Shown here one piece after another: positions 1 to 8,492 of a stretch of 64,000 bases of DNA (the first letter of the stretch is position 1; each line of letters starts with the position of its first letter). The notes under the pieces were generated by a model. The model did no database searches, had not been told where the DNA came from, and saw nothing but the letters and a program-made list of their open reading frames with translations. Origin of the DNA: Pararhodobacter aggregans (GTDB lineage Bacteria; Pseudomonadota; Alphaproteobacteria; Rhodobacterales; Rhodobacteraceae); the NCBI RefSeq assembly GCF_003075525.1, contig NZ_QDDR01000002.1, positions 537,885 through 601,884 on the forward strand, read 5' to 3'. The translations under genes and the position numbers were made by a program.

Positions 1-662
1 CGCTGGTCGGGCTGGTGACGCTTTTCGTCGTGGCCCGGCACTGGGCCGGGGCCTTCGAGGCGCGCGAGGGCGAGAACCTGCCCGCCATGGGGCGCGCCGC
101 CTGGGGCGCGGCCTTCACCTCGCTGTCGTTCCTGACCACCACCGGCTTCGTCAATCAGGACTGGATCACCGCACGGGCCTGGTCGGGGCTGACGCCGCCG
201 GGCCTCGTGCTGATGTCGGTGGCGCTGCTGGGGGGCGGGGTGGCGACCACCGCGGGGGGCATCAAGCTTCTGCGGCTCTATTCCCTCGCGCGCCTCAGCC
301 GGTTCGAACTGATGCGGATGATCTATCCCTCGATGGTCATCGGCGGCAATGAACATGACCGCTTCCTCGCCACCACCGCCGCCCGTTCGGCCTGGCTGTT
401 CGCCATGGTCTTCGCGCTGACCTCGGTCGTGGTGGTGGCGCTGCTGCTTTTCAGCGGCATGACGCTGGAAACGGCGATGATCTTTGGCGTGAGCGCCCTG
501 ACCAATACCGGGCAATTGGTGCAGGTGGCGGGCGACCTGCCGCTTTATTGGGTGCTGCTGGGGGATCCGGCGCGGGTCGTTTTGGCGCTTGCAATGATTC
601 TCGGAAGGTTGGAAATTCTGGTTCTGCTGGCGGCAATCCTCGACCGTTCGCGCAGAAACTGA
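1..662 (+). CDS. TrkH/KtrB-type potassium transporter subunit (5' end outside window)
   Basis: This is the C-terminal part, about 219 residues, of a K+ uptake translocation subunit. The reading frame is open from base 3, so the gene starts upstream of the window. Two filter-type signatures of the SKT family are visible: TTTGFV near base 140 and, about 30 residues later, GGGVATTAGGIKLLR, the glycine-rich stretch after a membrane helix. The rest is hydrophobic helices, including one near the C-terminus. The family works in the inner membrane with a cytosolic TrkA/KtrA NAD-binding regulator, which is not in this window. The 169 bases to hfq hold no clear gene. Confidence 0.88.
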   Translation, partial: LVGLVTLFVVARHWAGAFEAREGENLPAMGRAAWGAAFTSLSFLTTTGFVNQDWITARAWSGLTPPGLVLMSVALLGGGVATTAGGIKLLRLYSLARLSRFELMRMIYPSMVIGGNEHDRFLATTAARSAWLFAMVFALTSVVVVALLLFSGMTLETAMIFGVSALTNTGQLVQVAGDLPLYWVLLGDPARVVLALAMILGRLEILVLLAAILDRSRRN

Positions 663-831
663 GGTCCAGGCGGGCCCCGGCACAGGGGCTGTGCGGAAAT
701 CTCCGCGTAATACGCTGAAAAGGCGACTTTTCGGGCTGGAATCTCGCCGGTTCCGCAGCCATACTCGCGCCCCAGGGGGAGACTGCGACAGCCAGAACCG
801 CTGCGTGGGCCGATAACAAGAAGGCAAGACA

Positions 832-1065
832 ATGGCCGTAGACAAACAGAATTTACAGGACGCCTTTCTCAATCATGTTCGCAAGAACAAGGTTCCGGTG
901 ACGATTTTCCTCATCAATGGTGTGAAATTGCTGGGGGTAATCACCTGGTTCGACAATTTCTGTGTGCTGCTGCGCCGTGAGGGCCAGAGCCAATTGGTCT
1001 ACAAGCATGCCATTTCGACCATCATGCCGGGTCAGCCCATCTCGCTTTACAACGGCGAGGACTGA
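832..1065 (+). CDS. hfq: RNA chaperone Hfq
   Basis: Complete 77-residue Hfq. The hexameric Sm-like chaperone pairs small RNAs with mRNAs in the cytoplasm and affects mRNA stability. The Sm1 region ([21 protein letters not shown]) and the Sm2 signature YKHAIST are both clear, and the protein stops soon after Sm2, giving the short C-terminal tail usual in alphaproteobacteria. The ATG follows an AGGCAAG-type ribosome site. hflX begins 21 bases downstream on the same strand, the classic hfq-hflX order, so co-transcription is likely. Confidence 0.98.
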   Translation: MAVDKQNLQDAFLNHVRKNKVPVTIFLINGVKLLGVITWFDNFCVLLRREGQSQLVYKHAISTIMPGQPISLYNGED

Positions 1066-1086
1066 CGGCGAGCGCCGGACAGAATC

Positions 1087-2415
1087 GTGACCATTGACGT
1101 CAAAGACCTGGGCGGGGCCGGCGGCGGGCGCCGCCAGAAGGCGTTTGTCCTGCACCCGGACATCCGCGGCAACGACGCCTCGCGCTCGGCCGAGGCCTTG
1201 CTGTCCGAGGGGCTGTCGCTGGCGCTGGCCCTGCCGGGGATCGAGGTTGCGGGGGGCATGGTCGTGCGGCTGCCGCGCGCCCATCCCGGCATGTTGTTCG
1301 GCTCGGGCAAGGTGCAGGAGCTGAAAGAGCGCTTCGAGGCCGAGGAAGTCGAGCTGGTGCTGATCGACGGGCCGGTGAGCCCGGTGCAGCAGCGCAATCT
1401 CGAAAAGGAATGGGGCGTCAAGCTTCTGGACCGGACCGGCCTGATCCTCGAGATCTTCGCCGACCGGGCCCGCACCCGAGAGGGTGTGTTGCAGGTGGAA
1501 CTGGCGGCGCTCAGCTATCAGCGGACCCGGCTGGTGCGGGCCTGGACCCACCTTGAGCGGCAGCGCGGCGGCCTCGGCTTCGTCGGTGGCCCCGGCGAGA
1601 CGCAGATCGAGGCTGACCGCCGCGCCATCGACGAGCAGATGATCCGCCTCCGGCGCCAGCTGGAGAAGGTGGTGAAGACCCGCGCGCTGCACCGGGCGGC
1701 GCGGCGGCGCACGCCCTATCCGATCGTGGCGCTGGTGGGCTATACCAACGCCGGGAAATCCACGCTTTTCAACCACCTGACCGGCGCCGAGGTGCTGGCC
1801 AAGGACATGCTCTTCGCCACGCTCGACCCGACGATGCGGGCGGTGGTGCTGCCGGGCGGGCTGTCGGTGATCCTGTCCGACACCGTGGGTTTCATCAGCG
1901 AATTGCCGACCCAGCTGGTCGCCGCCTTCCGCGCCACGCTGGAAGAGGTGCTGGAGGCCGATCTGATCCTCCATGTCCGCGACATCGCCCATCCCGAGAC
2001 CGAGGCGCAGGCCGAGGATGTAGAGACGATCCTGCGCGAGCTGGGCGTCGGCAAGGATGTCTCGCGGCTGGAGGTCTGGAACAAGATCGACCTCCTGCCC
2101 CCGGACGACGCCCGCCTCAACACCGCCGCGCGGCGCGACGAGGTGATCGCGGTCTCGGCGTTGACCGGGCAGGGCCTGCCCGAGCTGGTCGCGGCGATGG
2201 GCAGGTCGCTGGGGGACGAGCGCCGGGTCGAGGTGGTCGAGATCGGCCATGGCGAGGGCAAGGCCCGCGCCTGGGCCTATGCCGAGGGGATCGTGCAGGG
2301 CGAGGAGACGGTGGAGACGGGGCTGCTGCTGACCGTCTCGTGGTCGGCCAAGCAGAAGCGGCGGTTCGAGACGCTGCTTGAACCGCCGCCGCCGGAAGAG
2401 TTTGATGAGGACTGA
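1087..2415 (+). CDS. hflX: Ribosome-associated GTPase HflX
   Basis: 442-residue GTPase of the OBG-HflX family. HflX binds the large ribosomal subunit and splits stalled or hibernating ribosomes under stress. The N-terminal HflX domain covers about residues 25-200, with the characteristic GGPGETQIEADRR segment just before the G domain. G motifs are visible: P-loop GYTNAGKST near residue 218, DTVGF near 265 and NKID near 332. The C-terminus carries the short acidic tail PPPEEFDED. The chosen start, ATG ACC ATT GAC at 1087, sits 21 bases after hfq. A strong hairpin follows the stop codon immediately. Length is normal for the family. Confidence 0.97.
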   Translation: MTIDVKDLGGAGGGRRQKAFVLHPDIRGNDASRSAEALLSEGLSLALALPGIEVAGGMVVRLPRAHPGMLFGSGKVQELKERFEAEEVELVLIDGPVSPVQQRNLEKEWGVKLLDRTGLILEIFADRARTREGVLQVELAALSYQRTRLVRAWTHLERQRGGLGFVGGPGETQIEADRRAIDEQMIRLRRQLEKVVKTRALHRAARRRTPYPIVALVGYTNAGKSTLFNHLTGAEVLAKDMLFATLDPTMRAVVLPGGLSVILSDTVGFISELPTQLVAAFRATLEEVLEADLILHVRDIAHPETEAQAEDVETILRELGVGKDVSRLEVWNKIDLLPPDDARLNTAARRDEVIAVSALTGQGLPELVAAMGRSLGDERRVEVVEIGHGEGKARAWAYAEGIVQGEETVETGLLLTVSWSAKQKRRFETLLEPPPPEEFDED

Positions 2416-2417
2416 CA

Positions 2418-2439
2418 AAAGGGGCCCGCGGGCCCCTTT
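2418..2439. terminator. Rho-independent-type hairpin between hflX and the convergent gene
   Basis: A near-perfect palindrome, AAAGGGGCCC|GCGGGCCCCTTT, lies three bases after the hflX stop and four bases before the stop of the convergent minus-strand gene. A-rich and T-rich ends flank the GC stem on each side, so it could work in both directions. Confidence 0.75.
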
Positions 2440-2442
2440 CGC

Positions 2443-4050
2443 TTAATCGGCGAGCGCCAGAAGCTGGCGGTTGCTGATCGTGCCTTCGGATGACACCAGC
2501 CCCGCCATGCGGCTGTCCGACAGCAGGTCGCGCAGATCCACCGCCCGCCCGTTGACATAGGCCCGGCGCGAGACCAGCCGGATGCCGTGGCTGTAATCGG
2601 CGTATTGCGCGCCGTGCACCGTGCTCAGCGGCTGGATGGCCCGCCCATTGCGCTGGTGCCAGCCATAGATCGCCACGCGCCCCGGATTGGCCTGCAGTCG
2701 GTTGGTCAGCACGAGGTCCTTCTTGTGCCCGGACACCAGCTGCCCCAGCCGGGCGCCCGACTGGCGCATCTGCCCCTGAACGGTCGCGTTGTGACGCAGG
2801 AAGTAATTGGTCGAGGACATGGCCGAGGTCGGATCCATCGGCGCCGGGCTCAGATGGACATTGGCCTGCTGATAGATCGCGTCGACCATGCGGGTCGTGG
2901 GCAGCACCATGTCGAAGCGCTCGGCCACCTGCATGGCGGCGGGAAGGCCCAGCGGCACGCGGACGAAATCGCGGTCCGAGCCGACGGAAAGGTAATCGGG
3001 CGTCACGCAGATGGTGATGGTCATGCCGTTGCCCGCGAAGGTCACCGGCACCAGATCGCGCAGGAAATCCGGGACGTTACCGGCCAGAACCTCGGAAATG
3101 ATCGCGTTGTCACGCTCGCGGCCGCCGGCATTGCTCAACCGGCCGATCACGGCGCTGCCGTCGCCGGCGCCGCGGCTGCGGCGGGGGATGGCGCGGGTCA
3201 GGTCGGCGTCGCAGCTGGCGCTGCGGGCGCCCCGGGTCAGGGCCGGGATTTCCAGCACGGCGGGGGCGGCCCGCGGCGTATCGGTGGTGGTGCGGCCCAG
3301 ATCGAGCGAGGCGAGGCGTGTGACCGTTTCCGGCCGGGGTTGCGGCGTGCGCGAGCGGATCAGGCCGGTTGCCTCGCCGATCGCGGCGAAGAGCGAGGGC
3401 GATTGCTCGGGCGCCGGTTCCTCGGCCGCCGGGGCGGCAAGTGCAGGGCGCGGGCGCGGCAGCAGCGAGCGGGTCGGCGCGTGCAGGGCGGCCAGGGCCT
3501 GCGGATCGGCGGGAGCCTCGGGCGTGGCGGCAGGAGCCTCGGGCGCCACTGCGGCGGTGGCAACCGGGGCAGGGCGCCGGGGCGGGCTCACCCGCGGCGG
3601 GCCTTCACGGGTGGCGATCTGCGGCACCGGGTGGGGTTCGGCCCGGGGTCCAGGGGCCGTTGCCGCCTCGGCGGGCGCCGGAGTGGCCTCGACCGGGGCG
3701 CTGGCCACCGCCGCATGCGGCCGGGAAGCGCCGGGCTGACGGCGCGGCAGCACCGGGTCCAGCGCGTAATCTGGCGCGGCAAAGGGGCTCTCGCCCGTGC
3801 TGGACAGCGAGGAGAGCCAGATGCGCGGCCCCTCACCCCCGGTGCCTTGCCGGTGGTCCAGACCCAGCGATGGCCCCAGCGAGGCCACTGCGACCGAACC
3901 CGGGCGGGCGGGTTCGGCATGCCACAACGCCTGAGCGCCGACCGCGATCAGCGCCAGAGCCCCCAGACCGGTGGCGGCAAGCGTGATCTGTCCCGCACTC
4001 GCGAAGAGGCGCGCCTTTGCGGCACGCGGTTCCATTCTGTCCCTCGTCAT
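2443..4050 (-). CDS. Membrane-anchored Ala/Pro-rich protein with unnamed conserved C-terminal domain
   Basis: 535 residues from the ATG at 4050 (MTRDRMEPRAA; a second ATG at 4035 is also possible). The N-terminus has one hydrophobic segment (about residues 20-42, LAATGLGALALIAVGAQALW) after a basic stretch, which fits a type II inner-membrane anchor. A long Ala/Pro/Arg-rich low-complexity linker follows to about residue 290. The C-terminal roughly 240 residues are well folded in composition and hold the striking stretches GHKKDLVLTNRL, RVAIYGWHQ, IQPLSTVHG and YADYSHGIRLV, which look like active-site or binding segments with several His and Asp residues. I do not recognise a named family. A periplasmic location is inferred from the topology only. 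It converges on hflX with a shared terminator. Confidence 0.8.
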   Translation of the reverse strand: MTRDRMEPRAAKARLFASAGQITLAATGLGALALIAVGAQALWHAEPARPGSVAVASLGPSLGLDHRQGTGGEGPRIWLSSLSSTGESPFAAPDYALDPVLPRRQPGASRPHAAVASAPVEATPAPAEAATAPGPRAEPHPVPQIATREGPPRVSPPRRPAPVATAAVAPEAPAATPEAPADPQALAALHAPTRSLLPRPRPALAAPAAEEPAPEQSPSLFAAIGEATGLIRSRTPQPRPETVTRLASLDLGRTTTDTPRAAPAVLEIPALTRGARSASCDADLTRAIPRRSRGAGDGSAVIGRLSNAGGRERDNAIISEVLAGNVPDFLRDLVPVTFAGNGMTITICVTPDYLSVGSDRDFVRVPLGLPAAMQVAERFDMVLPTTRMVDAIYQQANVHLSPAPMDPTSAMSSTNYFLRHNATVQGQMRQSGARLGQLVSGHKKDLVLTNRLQANPGRVAIYGWHQRNGRAIQPLSTVHGAQYADYSHGIRLVSRRAYVNGRAVDLRDLLSDSRMAGLVSSEGTISNRQLLALAD

Positions 4051-4419
4051 GCCTTCTGGCTTACCCACCTTTGCGTGAAGCGGCAACAAATCTATCCACA
4101 GGCCCGTCCGGGATCGGCGGCGCCTTGCCGATGCCGCAACGCAGAAAGTCGCAACGAAACCGGGCGGCCGCAAAGCGAAAGCAACCGCGCCCCGGGGCGT
4201 TTCGCTTTCGGCGCTGACGATCAGGAACTGCGTGCCGAGCAGCCTGCCCGCAGGAACTTACCCCGCGGTGAACGCGACGCGACCAAGGCGGCGCGGCGTC
4301 CCGGCAATTTGCGATAAATTGCCGGGGCCACCTGTCCGGTGCGGAGAGGCGGCAAAAGGGCCACGCGATTCCGTCTTTACCGGACAGCCTTGCCGCCCGG
4401 TGGGCGGGGCCTGCCGAGG
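4051..4419. other. Intergenic region with two strong inverted repeats
   Basis: No supportable gene in 369 bases. It holds a nested hairpin at 4172-4208 (AAAGCGAAA ... TTTCGCTTT around CGCCCCGGGGCG) and a second 11-bp stem at 4300-4326 (CCCGGCAATTT ... AAATTGCCGGG, 5-base loop). The second lies about 95 bases beyond the stop of the minus-strand dprE2-like gene and could be its terminator. A single DnaA-box-like site (CTATCCACA) is near 4090. Confidence 0.6.
4300..4326 (-). terminator. Possible terminator of the dprE-like operon
   Basis: Perfect 11-bp inverted repeat CCCGGCAATTT / AAATTGCCGGG with a five-base loop, downstream of the four-gene minus-strand operon. No T-run follows on the minus strand, so it may act as an mRNA-stabilising or Rho-linked structure instead. 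Confidence 0.45.
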
Positions 4420-5154
4420 CTAAAGCCGCGTGCGCTTGAACAGGATCTCGGGCAGGGCGGTGATGATCTGCATGACCAGCCGCCAGACGGGTTTCACATA
4501 GATCACGTCGCGGCGGTGTTTCTCGGCCTGCCAGATCGCCTCGGCCACCTGCTCGGGCAGGGCGGTGAGGCGCGGGTTGAGGTCCATGCCCTCGGTCATC
4601 CTTGTGGCGACGAAGCCCGGTTTCACGGTGATGACATGCAGGTCGGTGCCGTGGAAGCGGTTCCTGAGCCCGCTGAGGAAGGCCGTGAACCCCGCCTTGG
4701 CCGAGCCATAGACGTAGTTCGAGGCCCGGCCCCGGTCGCCCGCCACCGAGGAGATGCCGATCAGCACGCCATGCCCGCGCAGCGCCATCCGGTCGGCCAG
4801 CAGGCCGAGGATCAGCGCCGGCCCCTCGTAATTCGAGCGCATGACCAGGGCCGCGGCTTGCGGGTCCTTTTCGCTGGTGCCCTGGGTGCCCATGAAGCCC
4901 ACGGCGCAGATCACCGTATCGGGCAGCGCGGGCAGGGCGTCGACGAAGGGCGCGAAGCCGGCCGTTTCCAGCACGTCGAAACGGTGGGTGCTGACCTTGA
5001 CCCGGTGGCGCAGGCGCAGGTCCTGTGCGTCGGCCTCCAGCGCCTCGGGGTCGCGGCCGGCCAGTTGCAGCGTGTAGCCCTCGGCCCCGTAGCGATGGGC
5101 GCAGGCGCGGGCGATGTCCGACGTCGCGCCCAGGATCAGGGCTACGCCGCTCAC
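4420..5154 (-). CDS. DprE2-like short-chain dehydrogenase (polyprenyl-phospho-2-ketoribose reductase candidate)
   Basis: 244-residue short-chain dehydrogenase. The N-terminal Rossmann motif reads LGATSDIARACAHRYG (about residues 8-23), the NAD(P)-binding region. The active-site YxxxK is YGSAK (about residues 149-153), after the catalytic-Ser region ISSVAG. In mycobacteria DprE2 reduces the 2-keto intermediate made by DprE1, giving decaprenyl-phospho-arabinose. Direct overlap (ATGA) with the DprE1-like gene, plus UbiA and GtrA upstream, supports the same role here. It is last in the operon. Other polyol dehydrogenase roles cannot be excluded from sequence alone. Confidence 0.88.
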   Translation of the reverse strand: MSGVALILGATSDIARACAHRYGAEGYTLQLAGRDPEALEADAQDLRLRHRVKVSTHRFDVLETAGFAPFVDALPALPDTVICAVGFMGTQGTSEKDPQAAALVMRSNYEGPALILGLLADRMALRGHGVLIGISSVAGDRGRASNYVYGSAKAGFTAFLSGLRNRFHGTDLHVITVKPGFVATRMTEGMDLNPRLTALPEQVAEAIWQAEKHRRDVIYVKPVWRLVMQIITALPEILFKRTRL

Positions 5155-6470
5155 AGCCCCAACCTCGACGCCTGGGCCGAGGTGAAGGCCTGCGCGAGGC
5201 CCGTCTCACGGCGCATTTCGACGAAGGCCTGCCAGCGGGGGTCCGTCCGGCGCAGCGTCTCGGCCGAGATCCGGCTGTCCTTGGCGAGGTAGAAGCGGCC
5301 GCCGAAATCGGCGGTGATGCGGTCGAGGTCGGGCATCAGATCGAGGCTCCGGTGTGTGACGGGGAAATCGAGGGCCAGGGTATAGCCCTCCATCGGGAAG
5401 GAGAGGGCGCTCTCCTGCGGGCCGAAGCGTTTCAGCACCGCCAGGAACGAGCCCGCCCCGCTGCGGGTGATGGCGTCGAGGATGGCGCGCAGGCCCTCGG
5501 CCTTCGTCTCCAGCGGCACCACGCATTGGAATTGGATGAAGCCGCGGCGGCCATAGATCCGGTTCCAGTCGCGGATCGCGTCGAGCGGGTAGAAGAACGG
5601 CTCCCAGCCGGTGAGCGAGGGTCCGGCGCCGCGCTTGCCCATGAGGTAATAGAGCTCGTTGAAGGCGCGGATGGTCCAGGGGTTCAGCACGAAGCCCGGG
5701 AAATCGAAGGGCACCCGGGGGCTCAGATGCCCGCGCGCGGCAAAGGGTTGCGCGCGTTTGGCGGGCGGCAGGTCCGCAAGCCGGGCGTGTTCGCCGTTCA
5801 TGACGATGGACCGGCCCATCCGCGCGCCAGTGGCCGCGCAGTCGATCCAGGCCATGGAATAGGTGGCGCTATAGGTGGCCTCGAACGCCTCCAGCGCCGC
5901 CTCCAGATGGGGCGCGGCCAGCGTCGTCTGGCGGATCCAGCCGCTTTCCACCCGCTTCAGCCGGATGGCGGCGCGCAGGATGAAGCCGCTGAGCCCCATG
6001 CCGCCCAGCGTCCAGTGGAAGAGGTCGGCATTCTCGGTCCGTGAGCAGCGGCTGACCTGGCCCTCCGGTCCCATCAAGTCGATCCAGTCGACGAAGGCGC
6101 CGAACGAGCCCTCGGCATGGTGGTTCTTGCCATGGACATCAGCGGCGATGGCGCCGCCGAGCGAGACGAATTGCGTCCCGGGCGTGACCGAGGGGAACCA
6201 GCCCAGCGGCAGGAAGGCCTTGATGATCGCGCCCAGCGTCACGCCCGCTTCGGCCACCAGCTGACCGGTCGCGGCGTCAAAGGCCAGCATCCGGTCGAGG
6301 TGCCGGGTCGAGACCGCATGCGCGCCGATCGCCGGATCGCCATAGGCCCGGCCCATGCCGCGCGGCGTGATGGCGCCGCCGGTCAGCAGCGCCGCAAGCT
6401 CGACCTCGGTGCGGGGGGTGCTGAGCCTGCCCTCGGTGCGCGGATAACGGCCCCAGCCTGACAGCTGCAT
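5151..6470 (-). CDS. DprE1-like FAD-dependent oxidoreductase (polyprenyl-phospho-ribose 2'-oxidase candidate)
   Basis: 439 residues from the ATG at 6470; a GTG at 6473 is one codon upstream. It is a PCMH/VAO-type flavoprotein: the FAD-binding N-terminal half has RGMGRAYGD (about residues 37-45), GVTLGAIIKAFLPLG and GGAIAADVHGKNHH (about residues 103-116), the DprE1-style FAD contact region. DprE1 oxidises the 2'-hydroxyl of polyprenyl-phospho-ribose, and DprE2 then reduces the ketone with inversion. The start overlaps the GtrA stop as TGATG, and the stop overlaps the DprE2 start as ATGA, so the genes are translationally coupled. Length (Mtb DprE1 is about 460) fits. Confidence 0.9.
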   Translation of the reverse strand: MQLSGWGRYPRTEGRLSTPRTEVELAALLTGGAITPRGMGRAYGDPAIGAHAVSTRHLDRMLAFDAATGQLVAEAGVTLGAIIKAFLPLGWFPSVTPGTQFVSLGGAIAADVHGKNHHAEGSFGAFVDWIDLMGPEGQVSRCSRTENADLFHWTLGGMGLSGFILRAAIRLKRVESGWIRQTTLAAPHLEAALEAFEATYSATYSMAWIDCAATGARMGRSIVMNGEHARLADLPPAKRAQPFAARGHLSPRVPFDFPGFVLNPWTIRAFNELYYLMGKRGAGPSLTGWEPFFYPLDAIRDWNRIYGRRGFIQFQCVVPLETKAEGLRAILDAITRSGAGSFLAVLKRFGPQESALSFPMEGYTLALDFPVTHRSLDLMPDLDRITADFGGRFYLAKDSRISAETLRRTDPRWQAFVEMRRETGLAQAFTSAQASRLGL

Positions 6471-6889
6471 CACAGATCCCCCGCGCGGGGCGCGAAGGTG
6501 ATGCGCCGGTCGAGTTGGTATTTCACCACATAGCCCACCATCAGCCCCAGAAGCGCGCCGATCTCGCGCGCCTCATGCGTGCCGAACCACAGCCAGAAGC
6601 CGGTCTCGGCGCCCCAGAACAGCGCCGTCGTGACGCCGCCCATGATCGTGTAGAGGGTGAACTTGCGGCCATGCGCCTTCAGCCCCGTCTCGTCGTCGCC
6701 GAAGATCCAGCGCTTGTCGAGGACATACTTGACCACCAGCCCCACCGCCGTGCCCGCCAGCACCGCGATCAGGTAGCGGCCCGGCCGGTCGCCGCCCGTC
6801 AGCACCAGCCGCTGCGCGCCCAGATTGGCCGCCGTCGCCAGCACGGCAAACAGGCTGTAGCGCCAGAGCAGGGTCCATCCGCTGACCAT
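6470..6889 (-). CDS. GtrA-family small membrane protein (lipid-linked sugar translocation candidate)
   Basis: 139 residues from the ATG at 6889 (MVSGWTLLWRY). Four hydrophobic segments are visible (roughly residues 8-28, 37-57, 75-95 and 104-122), the GtrA layout. Family marks are KYVLDKRWIF near the second helix and VKYQLDRRITF near the C-terminus. GtrA proteins are linked to flipping or handling of polyprenyl-phosphate sugars, and the mycobacterial Rv3789 next to dprE1/dprE2 belongs to this family. The ATG overlaps the upstream UbiA stop (ATGA). A translocation role is inferred from family and neighbours. Confidence 0.9.
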   Translation of the reverse strand: MVSGWTLLWRYSLFAVLATAANLGAQRLVLTGGDRPGRYLIAVLAGTAVGLVVKYVLDKRWIFGDDETGLKAHGRKFTLYTIMGGVTTALFWGAETGFWLWFGTHEAREIGALLGLMVGYVVKYQLDRRITFAPRAGDL

Positions 6890-8376
6890 CAGAGAACCTT
6901 CGCGCCGATGAACAGCGCGCCGATGATCGCCACGCTGACCAGGCTCGCCGGGTCGCGGGCGGCAAAGACGGTGGGGTCGTCGTGCATCCGGCCGCGGCTC
7001 GCCACCAGCACCATGCGCGACACCCAGTAAAGCAGCACCAGGCACGCGGCCCAGAGCAGCAGCGGGTGGTGGTAAAGCATCAGCACCTCGGGCTCGTTGA
7101 GATAGAGCATCAGCACCAGCACCGCGACGAAGCCCGAGGCGGTGGCCATCTGCGTCACCACCGCCAGATCGCTGACCCGGTAGCCGCGCCCGGCCGCCGC
7201 GGTCACGTTGCGCTGCGCCATATCCACGAGTTCGGCCTGCCGCTTGACCGCGGCCAGAGCGAAGAACAGGAACGCCGAGAAGGCCAGCAGCCAGACCGAC
7301 AGGTCGATGCCCGAGGCCGCGCCCCCGGCGATGACCCGCATCGTATAGAGGCTGGCCAGGAGCGCGATGTCGATGATCGGCTGGCGCTTGAGCCAGAGCG
7401 AATAGGCGACGGTCAGGATGTAATATCCCCCCAGCACCAGCAGGAAGAGCGGCGGCAGGAAGATCGCCACGCCGATCCCGGCCAGCAGCAGCGCGGGCAC
7501 CATCAGCATCCCGCTTCTGAGCGGCAGCGCGCCCGAGGCCAGCGGCCGCAGCCGTTTGCGCGGATGGGCCCGGTCCGAGGCGATGTCGAGCAGGTCGTTC
7601 AGCAGATAGACCGACGAGGCGACGAGGCTGAAGGCCACCACCGCCAGAAGGCTGGGCAGCAGCGCGTCCGCGTTGAAATCATGCGCGGCGATCATCGGAA
7701 AGAAGATCAGCGCGTTCTTGAACCATTGATGCGGCCGCATGGCCCTGAGCGCCGCCGGCAGCAGCGAGCGCGGCGGCGCGAGGTGGCGGGCCTCGCGGTG
7801 CAGGTCCTCGACCCGGGCGCGCAGCGCGGCGGGCACGCCCACGGTGACCGCCCCCGCCGCATCGCGCCAGACCGGCAGATCGGCGGTGCTGTCGCCAGCG
7901 TAGACATAGCCGCCCTTGCCATATTCGGCACGCAGCAGCGCCGCTTTCGCCTCGCCCTTGAGGTTGGTGGTGCCGTCCGAGCCATGCACCTCGTCGAAGA
8001 CGCCCAGATGGCTGGCGATGGCATGGGCGATGGATTGGTCCGCCGCCGTCACCAGCGCCACCCGGCCGCCGTCAGCGCGCCAGCGGGCGATCTCGTCCAG
8101 GACCTCGGCCGAATAGGGCAGGGTGGCGGGATCGGGGGCGCCCAGCGTCGCCAGCCGCGCCTTCAACGCCGCCTTGCCCCGCGCCAAGGCCGCCAGCGCG
8201 GCCAGCGGCGTGCGCCAGTCGCGCGAAAAGGCGGACCAGAAACTCTCGTACAGCATGTCCGAGCGCACCAGCGTTCCGTCCAGATCCACGACCAGCAGCG
8301 GCCGGGTATCTTTCATGTGATCCATCAAGGGCGTTCCTGTGCGCAAGCCAGCCTGCGGGTGGTCCGACATTCGCAT
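6889..8376 (-). CDS. HAD-phosphatase/UbiA prenyltransferase fusion (polyprenyl-phosphate phosphoribosyltransferase candidate)
   Basis: 495-residue two-domain protein. Residues about 25-210 form a HAD-type hydrolase with the catalytic VVDLDGTLVRSD motif. The C-terminal roughly 285 residues are a polytopic UbiA prenyltransferase carrying both Asp-rich motifs: NDLLDIASDRAHPRKR and YSLWLKRQPIIDIALLAS. The motif pattern, with HPRKR directly after the first Asp cluster, is that of Rv3806c-type enzymes, which join PRPP to decaprenyl phosphate. The HAD domain could remove the 5-phosphate from the product. First gene of the four-gene operon. A later start at MDHMKDT, closer to the HAD strand, is possible. 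Confidence 0.9.
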   Translation of the reverse strand: MRMSDHPQAGLRTGTPLMDHMKDTRPLLVVDLDGTLVRSDMLYESFWSAFSRDWRTPLAALAALARGKAALKARLATLGAPDPATLPYSAEVLDEIARWRADGGRVALVTAADQSIAHAIASHLGVFDEVHGSDGTTNLKGEAKAALLRAEYGKGGYVYAGDSTADLPVWRDAAGAVTVGVPAALRARVEDLHREARHLAPPRSLLPAALRAMRPHQWFKNALIFFPMIAAHDFNADALLPSLLAVVAFSLVASSVYLLNDLLDIASDRAHPRKRLRPLASGALPLRSGMLMVPALLLAGIGVAIFLPPLFLLVLGGYYILTVAYSLWLKRQPIIDIALLASLYTMRVIAGGAASGIDLSVWLLAFSAFLFFALAAVKRQAELVDMAQRNVTAAAGRGYRVSDLAVVTQMATASGFVAVLVLMLYLNEPEVLMLYHHPLLLWAACLVLLYWVSRMVLVASRGRMHDDPTVFAARDPASLVSVAIIGALFIGAKVL

Positions 8377-8492
8377 GCCCCGGGAAGGCGGCGCAAGGGG
8401 GGCGGGATGCGGTCAATTGCGCGGCAAAAGGGGCGGGAGATGCGGCTATCGGCGCCGGTGCAGGGCGGGTGGCGTGCCGGGGGCCGCCGGGG

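Noticed and set aside
853..2418. Long minus-strand open frame of about 520 codons opposite hfq and hflX
   Set aside because: It runs antisense to hfq and hflX, has no family pattern and has a His/Gln/Arg-rich composition that GC-rich codon bias makes on the opposite strand.
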